Below are positions 56,476 to 64,000 of a DNA stretch of 64,000 nt, piece after piece. This stretch comes from Primulina eburnea (Eukaryota > Streptophyta > Magnoliopsida > Lamiales > Gesneriaceae). The notes beneath the pieces are model-generated. The model made no database searches. It saw only the letters and a program-made list of their open reading frames with translations, and was not told where the DNA came from. The stretch is from the NCBI RefSeq assembly GCF_022965805.1, contig NW_027331381.1, forward strand, positions 62,001 through 126,000. Direction: 5' to 3'. Every line of letters starts with the position of its first letter. The first letter of the stretch is position 1. A program made the position numbers and the translations under genes.

Positions 56476-58270
56476 ATGCCACCTAAGAGGAAAGCATTAG
56501 AGGGTGAGGATAGTTCTTCCTCAAGAGTTGTCGACGAGTTCGGCAAGTTGCTTAAGGAGCAGGCTAAGGTCCATAGCGAGCAGATCCAGCAGTTGCTCCA
56601 ATTGCAAGGAGCAGGTCAGGGCAGAGGTCAAGCGAGAGGGCAAGTTGCTCAGGCTGTTGGCACTGATGCCATATTTTTTGCTTTCAAGAGGATGGATCCA
56701 CCAGAGTTTTCAGGGAGCACCGATCCTTTAGTTGCAGTCGAGTGGATCAAGGCTTTAGAGGCGATCTTCGATCATCTCCACTACGAGGACAGAGACCGTA
56801 TCAGTTGTGCTGTTTTCATGTTGGTTAAAGCTGCTCGCATTTGGTGGAATGCGACCAAAGTTGGAGTTGATGTCTCGACACTGAAGTGGTCAGAGTTTAC
56901 AGAGTTGTTCTATGACAAGTATCTTCCCGACGCACTTCGAGCGAGGAAGGTTACGGAGTTCTTGGAGCTTCGACAGGGGAGCATGGATGTTGGTGAGTAT
57001 ATCCTTAAGTTTGAGGAGGGTTGCTTGTTTACCCCGTACATTGCTTCCAACGACAGAGATAAAGGCGCTCATTTCATTCGAGGCCTTAGAGCAGAGATTC
57101 GTAGAGATATCAACATGTCCAAGGCTGTTACTTTCAAGGAGATCGTGTCCAAAGCTTTGTTGGCCGAGCAGGACGAGAAGGACATTGCCCGGGAGAGGCA
57201 AGCGAGACACCAGGACATTGCTCAGAGGGGCCAGAGTTCGAGTCAGCGAGGTAGAGATCGATTCAAGGGGAAAGGCAAGATGGACTCGAGCCCTAGACCA
57301 CCGGCAGTTCCAGTTGTTTCACCTGATCCCGAGAAGCCTTTGTGTCCCAAGTGTGGGAGACATCATAGGGGAGAGTGCAGATTTGGCACTCATTCTTGCT
57401 ATCGTTGTGGCACGGCAGGCCACATTGCCAGAGATTGTCCAAGAGGAGCTAGCCAAGAGAAGGTGCAGGGTCGCATCTTTACGATGACGAAAGAAGATGA
57501 TAGCTTTAAGGGAGGAGTTCTCGCCAGTGCAGGTACTTCGCTGGTCCTTCCTTTTATTTCATGTCTTGAGGCTGAGAGATTGCTATGTAGAGGTTGTGAT
57601 GGGTTTCTTGCTTCTATTGTGGATGTGGATGGTATGGTTAAGTTGAATATTGATGATATTGATGTTGTGAGGGAGTTTGCCGATGTGTTTGAGGATGATG
57701 TTCCGGGTTTGCCGCCGGACAGAGATGTTGAGTTCGTTATTGATTTAGCTCCAGGTACGGTTGCTATTTCTAAGGCTCCGTATAGGATGGCTCCTACCGA
57801 GATGAAGGAGTTGAAGACGCAGTTGCAGGATCTTTTAGACAAGGGTTTTATTCGACCGAGTTCTTCGCCTTGGGGAGCTCCGGTTCTGTTTGTCAATAAG
57901 AAGGATGGGTCTTTGCGGCTGTGTATCGACTACAGAGAGCTCAACAAAGTGACTGTCAAGAATAAGTATCCGTTGCCACGGATTGATGATTTGTTTGACC
58001 AGCTTCATGGTGCTACTGTCTTTTCGAAGATTGATCTTCGGTCTGGCTACTATAAGTTGAAGGTTAGGGAGTCTGATATTCCTAAGACGGCGTTCAGGAC
58101 CAGGTATGGTCATTATGAGTTTCTCGTGATGTCTTTTGGTCTGACCAATGCCCCTTCAGTTTTCATGGACTTGATGAACCGAGTGTTCAAGCCTTATTTG
58201 GATAGGTTCGTCATTTTTTTCATCGACGACATCCTGATCTATTCCAAGACTAGAGAGCTTCATTCAGAGC
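56476..58270 (+). pseudogene. gag-pol: Gypsy-A gag-pol, front part (Gag and RT, protease missing)
   Basis: An open frame of about 598 codons from the ATG ([10 protein letters not shown]) to the solo LTR inserted at 58271. The retrotransposon Gag domain lies at about residues 70-240 ([22 protein letters not shown]). The zinc knuckle [14 protein letters not shown] is at 308-321. RT starts at about 420 (FVIDLAPGT), with [11 protein letters not shown] at 483-493 and the active-site aspartates D584-D585 ([10 protein letters not shown]). Between the knuckle and RT the aspartic protease (DTGA-type motif) is missing: [11 protein letters not shown] is followed after a short stretch by the segment that normally follows the protease, and the frame stays open. 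Truncated by the insertion, so not functional as it stands. Confidence 0.9.
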
Positions 58271-60340
58271 TGAAAGCGGACCGGTTACGGAGGCCGGAAA
58301 CGCAACGGAAGCAAAAAATTAAAATTTTTATCAAGAATTTTCGGCCCCCTCAAATGTTTTGTGTAATATTTACAAAAACTAAAACCATGCATAGGATGAT
58401 TAAAGGATTTACCTATCAACTCCTTAGAGTTGATGAAATGGCTCCAACTAAAGTATGAATACTTTAGCTCTTCTTGTCAAGATAAATCTACAAGCTTCCC
58501 TTCTTGCTCCTAAATCAAGCCCACCACTAGCAAGGCAAATCCCCTCAAGTTTTGCACTAGAAAAACTTAAGGATTTTTCAAAGAGAAGATTTTTATTCTC
58601 CAAAAATGAAGAACAAAAGATGAGAAAAAATTGAGAGAAAAACCTCCTAATTTTCGGCCAAGTGATGTGTTAGGGAGAGTGGGAGAATAGCCTAGGTATT
58701 GTGAAAAGTTGTCTCTCAAAAGTTGCATGCCTTTTGAATATTTTAATAAAAAGTAATCAAGGCTCTTCACCTCCCAAGCATGCAATCCCTACATGTCTCA
58801 CTTATATATTATATGGTTTTTAACACATTAAAAACCATAGACTAAATTTTATTATCTCAAACACATTTGAGATTAATTAAATATTACTTGATTTTACTCA
58901 AGTCCCACTAGTTAAATAATTATTTAAATTGAGCTCTACAAGACTCAATATTATTTAATTAATTCAACACTTGAATTAATTTAATTATTTAGACTCTACT
59001 AGGTCTACTAGTGTTTAATTAATTCAACACTTGAATTAATTTAATTTAGTCCACAATAATGTTTATGAAAATCACAATTTTCAACTACATTATTTACTTG
59101 GCCAAATTTTAATCTTAGGAACACTTCCATAAATTAAAATTTATATTTCTCTCTTAGAAGTCATACTTCTATTTTTCTTAACGCTTATAAACACATTTAT
59201 AAGCCGTTCAACACATTGAACTATTTTACTTCTCATTGGGATTTACAAAGCTAATACTTGTGTGGCCCTCAATGGTTCATTGATACAACTAGCAGTGGGT
59301 TCACATCTCCATGTGATTCGGACTAAACATGTCCTTATACGAGCATACCCCAATTGCTCCATTCTTACTTATCAACTCCTTGATAGTAAGAACGTCAGAA
59401 CTCAAGTCTGATAGCACCCAACCAATCACGTTAAACGCCTAGCAGCATCGCTTACGTGATTCCCTAGGTATCACATGATAGTGCCTGCAAGAACCATTCA
59501 ATTATGGTGAGCGTACAGTACGGTCCCTTCAACTCATATATCCCGACCGACTCGACAACTATTGGTCTATCGAGAGTTGTCAATGAATCGATACTATGTG
59601 TCATGTTGTGGTTGCATCGATGGTGTAATCTATGAAACCCCTTTCATAATTACCACCATACTCTGATCAGAGATTTCAACCCACACATACATGAAAAACA
59701 CATAGGATATCCATACCCGTAGGTAAGCGGTGAATCCCCGGCTACAATGCATCGACTCCTATATGTTTCGCCGTAACACCCAACCTTGCCACCTGATGAC
59801 CCCATAAGAGTCGGTAAACAAGTCAAAGTGAAACGCTAGCATATAGAGTCTCAATGTTGTCCCGGGTCATAAGGACTAATGGTGTACAACCATAAACTAG
59901 GACTTTTCCACTCGATAAGTGAGAACCACTTGGAAAGTCCTTTATAGAGGGTTGTTCAGTGCACTCTACCAGGAGCACCTATCTGCATGCTCGGACATCA
60001 CAATGTCCCCTACCAATGAAACATGGTACTCACATCGCAGATACTAGTCTCTAACTCGAGCGGCCTTTATCCTTCTTAGTGGCGGCTGAATCGACTAGGA
60101 ACGGTTTAGAATATACAGTATTCCAAATATGAGTTTCATGATACTCATCATATGAGCATCTCATATTCTTTCTACTATTTGTATATTCAAGGACTTTATC
60201 TATGCAACAAGCATGGGTATAAAGATAAAGATGCGCCAAATTAATAAATTGAAATATTATTAAAATAAAGATCGTTTATACAAAGAGTTTCATTGTGAAC
60301 AGTCGGCCAACACTTGGCTCGACGTGCACCTACTCTAACA
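58271..60340 (-). repeat. Solo Copia-I LTR inserted in Gypsy-A pol
   Basis: 2070 bp, minus orientation (TGTTAGAG start at 60340, TTTCA end at 58271), flanked by a perfect AGAGC duplication (58266-58270 and 60341-60345). There is no internal sequence, so the rest was removed by recombination between LTRs. It is a diverged family member (for example GTGCACG instead of GTGCCCG near its start) but keeps the palindrome block (about 59150-59230, one cassette fewer). Confidence 0.93.
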
Positions 60341-60345
60341 AGAGC

Positions 60346-62627
60346 ATCTTAGAGTTGTTCTTCAGTTGTTGAGAGAGAGGAGGTTGTATGCCAAGTTGAA
60401 GAAGTGTGAGTTTTGGTTGGATCAGATTTCTTTTCTAGGCCATGTCGTTTCGAAGGATGGTATTGCAGTTGATCCAGTGAAGATTGAGGCGATTCAGAAG
60501 TGGCCTATTCCTACCACTGTTTCTGAGGTACGCAGTTTCCTTGGTTTGGCGGGTTATTATCGTTGTTTCATTTCAGATTTTTCCAAGATTTCCTTGCCAT
60601 TGTCCAATCTGACGAGGAAGACTGTGAAGTTCGAGTGGTCCATTGATTTCCAGAGTGCATTTCAAGAGTTGAAGGATAGATTGACGACAACTCCTATTCT
60701 TTCTTTGCCCAGTGGTTCAGAGGATTTTGTTGTCTATACCGATGCGTCGAAGAAAGGCCTTGGTGCAGTGTTGATGCAGCGAGGTAAGGTCATTGCTTAT
60801 GCTTCTCGCCAGTTGAAGGATTACGAGAGGAATTATCCGACGCATGATTTAGAGCTGGCAGCTATGGTTTTCGCCCTGAAAATCTGGAGACATTACTTGT
60901 ATGGCGAAAAGTGTGAGATTTTCACGGACCACAAGAGTTTGAAGTATCTGTTTTCCCAGAAAGAGCTCAACATGCGGCAGAGGAGGTGGTTAGAGCTTGT
61001 CAAAGACTATGATGTGACGATCAGTTATCACCCAAGGAAGGCGAACGTTGTGGCTGATGCGTTGAGTCGTAAGTCGAGTTCTTCCTTGAGTTCTTTGATT
61101 CAGAGGCCTTTGTTGATGGATTTGCAGAGAGAGGAGATTGCTTTGGTAGTTCCGGGGACTATTGCTCGCTTTTCAGCGTTGGTCATTCGGGCTACATTGA
61201 CGGACAGGATCTGTAGAGAGCAGACTGTCGATGTTCAGTTGACAGAGTTGAGAGCTAGAGCAGAGGAGAGAGGTAACTCAGAGTTTGCGATGAATGGTGA
61301 TGGTTTGGTGACTTTCAGAGGCCGTATTTGTGTTCCTATTGGCGATGATATTCGAATAGACATTCTGACAGAGGCTCATACCGCGCCATATTCGATTCAT
61401 CCAGGCAGTACGAAGATGTATCAGGATCTTCGTCGACTTTATTGGTGGCCAGGTATGAAGAAAGATTTTGCCATGTTCATTTCTCAGTGCCTTACTTGTC
61501 AGCAGGTGAAGATCGAGCATCAGAGACCTGCTGGGACATTGTTATCATTGCCGATTCCTCAGTGGAAGTGGGAGCATATTACGATGGATTTCGTGACTGG
61601 TCTTCCCAGAGTACAGAGAGGTTTCAATTCTATTTGTGATATCGTTGATCGATTGACCAAGTCAGGGCATTTTCTCCCAGTCAAGACGACGTACTCCATG
61701 AACCAGTATGCCGAAGATTACATAGCAGAGATTGTTAGACTTCATGGTGTGCCTGTGTCGATTGTGTCTGATCGTGACCCCAGGTTTACTTCAGAGTTTT
61801 CGAAGAGTTTGCACAGAGCTATGGGTTCGCGGTTAGCATTTAGTACAGCATATCACCCTCAGAGCGACGGTCAATCAGAGAGAGTCATTCAGATTCTAGA
61901 GGTTATGCTCAGAGCTTGTACTATCGATTACCCAGGTAGCTGGGATTCTAAGTTGTCTTTGGTTGAGTTCACGTATAATAACAGTTACCAAGCGACGATT
62001 GGCATGGCACCGTATGAGGAACTTTATGGCAGGAAGTGCAGATCGCCCTTGTATTGGGATGAGGTTGGTGAGAGGAATATGTTAGGACCAGAGTTGGTCC
62101 AGCAGACTGCTGATGTTGTTGCGGTGATCCGAGAGAGGATGAAGACAGCGCAGTCGAGACAGAAGAGCAATGCAGATGTTCGTCGTAGGCCGTTGCAGTT
62201 TGAGGTTGGCGATCATGTGTTTCTGAAGATAGCACCTCTCAAGGGTGTGATGAGGTTTGGCAAGAAGGGTAAGCTGAGTCCGAGGTTTATTGGTCCCTTT
62301 GAGATCTTAGACAGAGTTGGTGATCGAGCCTACAGATTAGCCCTACCGCCAAATCTTGACAGAGTTCACAATGTGTTTCACGTATCGATGCTCAGGAAGT
62401 ATATTGCGAATCCTTCCCATGTTCTTCACCACGAGCCATTGGACTTGACGCCGAATTTGACGTACCAAGAGATTCTGATTCAGATTCTGGATCGCAGAGT
62501 TAGAGTTTTGAGAAACAAAGAGATCGGCATTGTTAAAGTCCTTTGGAGGAACCATTTGATCGAAGAGGCTACGTGGGAACTAGAGGATGAGATGAGAGAG
62601 AAGTATCCGGAGTTGTTCGTGCAGTGA
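60346..62627 (+). pseudogene. pol: Gypsy-A pol, rear part (RNase H, integrase, chromodomain)
   Basis: Continues the RT frame after the solo LTR without any frame change and runs open to a stop at 62625-62627. It has the end of RT ([11 protein letters not shown]), then RNase H ([15 protein letters not shown] from about 60733, [10 protein letters not shown]). The integrase zinc finger follows ([12 protein letters not shown]...CLTCQQVK). The integrase core has its catalytic triad at 61587 ([10 protein letters not shown]), 61770 (VSDRDPRF) and 61878 (SDGQSERV). After the GPF/Y-type segment ([12 protein letters not shown]) there is a C-terminal chromodomain ([18 protein letters not shown]...[10 protein letters not shown]). 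That marks a Tekay-like chromovirus, where this domain guides insertion to certain chromatin. All visible catalytic residues are intact. Confidence 0.92.
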
Positions 62628-62654
62628 CGTCAATTTCGCGGACGAAATTTCTCT

Positions 62655-62667
62655 AAGGAGAGGAGAT
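62655..62667 (+). promoter_or_regulatory. Polypurine tract, Gypsy-A
   Basis: AAGGAGAGGAGAT directly precedes the TGTAATAGCC start of the 3' LTR. Confidence 0.9.
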
Positions 62668-63230
62668 TGTAATAGCCGAGCCCGGTGTACGGTACGGTCT
62701 AAGCTTTTCTTGTTATTTGGGTTTTGTGATTAGATGTTTAGAGTTGTGTTTTGGGCCATAGTATTATTGGTTATTATTGTCTTGAGGTATTAGTTGTTGT
62801 TGGTTGTTCGTTTCAGTGTTTCGGATCGATTTTAGTTGGTTGAGTGGTGTTCTTTGCCGTGACCATAGTGCACCCGCGGTAGTGCAAGGAGTGCACCCGC
62901 GGTCGACTGTTCAAGATTTTATGTTTGTAAGCCGTGGCAGGACCGCACCTGTGGTAGTGCAAGGACCGCACCCGCGGTGTCTGCAGGACCGCACCCGCGG
63001 TTCGTGTATTTCAGAATTTTGTGTTGTGCCGTGAGTTAGGCGCACCCGCGGTGCTTGTGGCAGCGCACCCGCGGTCTAGGTATGGCCGAGTTTTTAAGTT
63101 ACTTTTTGGGAGTGGTTGGCCATACTTTCCCTTTTCTTTCCTTCTTATCTTCGACTTTCTCTCTATTCCAAGGGTTTTCTTCCATTTCTTTCACTTCCTA
63201 TCTTCGATTCAAGCGTTTAGTTTGCGTTTC
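62668..63230 (+). repeat. Gypsy-A 3' LTR, first 563 bp
   Basis: Matches 5' LTR segment 1 and segment 2. It preserves the uninterrupted target of Copia-I copy 2 at about 63000. The number and type of ACCGCACCCGCGGT units differ from the 5' LTR: a GTGCACCCGCGGT unit is duplicated at 62868-62910, and the ACCCACGGTGATG units of the 5' LTR are missing. It is cut at 63230 by another LTR and its end lies outside the window. Confidence 0.92.
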
Positions 63231-64000
63231 TGTGGGGACCCGGACGCTAATCATCTTCTTACTCATTATTGGGATTTAATTATCAATGCTGATAAACAGG
63301 GTCTAAAAATTTTTCTTTTTAAAATGTAAATGCGGAAGGTAATGGAATCTAAATAATATACATATCTGTATAACAACTACAATTCAGTAGAAAAGTACAA
63401 TACTATACAATCTACGTCTAAGGTTTAGTTACTAAGTTCAAGTAATAAACCAAATCTATCCAAGTCCGGAATCACCACGCTAAACTCGTCTTCTCTCGTC
63501 GTCATCTCGACCCTGATCCTGTCCCACCTGTTGTCATGCACACATACAAAACAAGACAACAGCCGGATAACTCCGGTGAGAATAAATCCCAGTATAAAAC
63601 ATGGTAAGCATGTATATAAACAATCTAAATCATAAAACATGCTATCATGAATATATTCAAAGCAATAGATTTCATAATCTATGAAATCTACTCAAAATAA
63701 GCATGCAACTCAGTTCAGATAAACATGCAATCTATATCAAATCATATAAACACAGGCTATCATGTCTGAAAGCAATAAACATGGGTTTCATACTCTATGA
63801 AACCACATTTCTAAACACATGCAGTTCTAGTCAAATCATGTCTAGACTCGACTCAACTATAACTCTAGGGATCCCGTGATGAATAAGAGTCAATGGCTGT
63901 TACCTACTCAACCGATCGTGGTAACTGTACGTCTTATTCCTAGACTTCGGCCATGGCTGTATCGTGGTGCTACAATCGGAGGGTGTCTGCTCCTATGTAC
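63231..64000 (-). repeat. Gypsy-B-type LTR inserted in the Gypsy-A 3' LTR (runs off right edge)
   Basis: TGTGGGGACCCGG start, then the same sequence as 53566 onward with many substitutions and small indels. It is therefore a separate, more diverged copy in the same (minus) orientation. The host LTR is cut after GTTTC (63226-63230), which should reappear on the far side if this is a simple insertion. Whether internal sequence follows cannot be seen. Confidence 0.88.

Larger units (their letters stand above)
28514..64000 (+). mobile_element. Gypsy-A (Tekay-like chromovirus), nested host of later insertions
   Basis: Its 5' LTR is in three pieces: 28514-28926, 38276-38754 and 55572-56338 (1649 bp in all after one copy of each TSD is removed). 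The internal region 56339-62667 carries PBS, gag-pol and polypurine tract. The 3' LTR starts at 62668 and is interrupted at 63231 by a Gypsy-B-type LTR, so its end is outside the window. About 26.2 kb of Copia-I and Gypsy-B sequence sits inside the 5' LTR and 2.07 kb inside pol. It was inserted into an IN364 fragment. Its 5' flank is AGGCA (GGCAT in the copy at 4560); the 3' flank is not visible. Confidence 0.9.

Noticed and set aside
58271..58458. Apparent C-terminal extension of Gypsy-A Gag-Pol to 58458
   Set aside because: Those codons belong to the inserted Copia-I LTR; the real reading frame resumes after 60345.

Overview
The window is repeat-dense nuclear DNA from a flowering plant, probably a eudicot; I cannot name the species. 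I see no host gene, tRNA, rRNA or CRISPR. Almost every base belongs to LTR retrotransposons or to a satellite array derived from one. The working names used here are Copia-I (2.15 kb LTRs), Copia-S (a Sirevirus-like Copia), Gypsy-A (Tekay-like chromovirus), Gypsy-B (gag-only) and IN364 (a satellite).

Layout. 1-3666: minus-strand Copia-I element running off the left edge. 3667-4564: minus-oriented IN364 fragment. 4565-4966: beginning of a Gypsy-A LTR. 4967-15679: Copia-I copy 1, with a truncated Gypsy-A-type LTR piece inside its RT. 15680-26665: about 30 plus-oriented copies of a 364-bp unit encoding a Ty3/gypsy integrase core. 26666-27538: gypsy tail and LTR-like debris. 27539-27563: 25 Ns. 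27564 onward repeats the order Copia-I LTR end, IN364, Gypsy-A LTR, Copia-I seen at 3604-15679. Gypsy-A then runs from 28514 past the right edge.

Nesting. The Gypsy-A 5' LTR (1649 bp once insertions are subtracted) is stretched over 28514-56338. It is split by Copia-I copy 2 (28927-38275, TSD CGCGG) and by Gypsy-B (38755-55571, minus strand, TSD CTTTT). The left LTR of Gypsy-B is itself split by Copia-S (40715-49757, TSD CAACA). The Gypsy-A pol gene is split by a solo Copia-I LTR (58271-60340, TSD AGAGC), and its 3' LTR by a Gypsy-B-type LTR from 63231. LTR pairs match exactly in length: 2156/2156 for both Copia-I copies, 1146/1146 for Copia-S and 2006/2006 for Gypsy-B after removing Copia-S. 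This confirms the boundaries.

Coding capacity. Copia-S is closest to autonomous: gag, an uninterrupted integrase-RT-RNase H ORF, and a third 423-codon ORF with its own TATA box and an upstream motif array resembling the LTR U3. Gypsy-A keeps gag, RT, RNase H, integrase and chromodomain but lacks the aspartic protease. Gypsy-B keeps only gag. Copia-I lacks the integrase core.

Most notable: the integrase-derived satellite, the LTR-like internal promoter ahead of the third ORF of Copia-S, the palindrome cassettes in Copia-I LTRs, and a duplication around the N gap that may be partly an assembly artefact.
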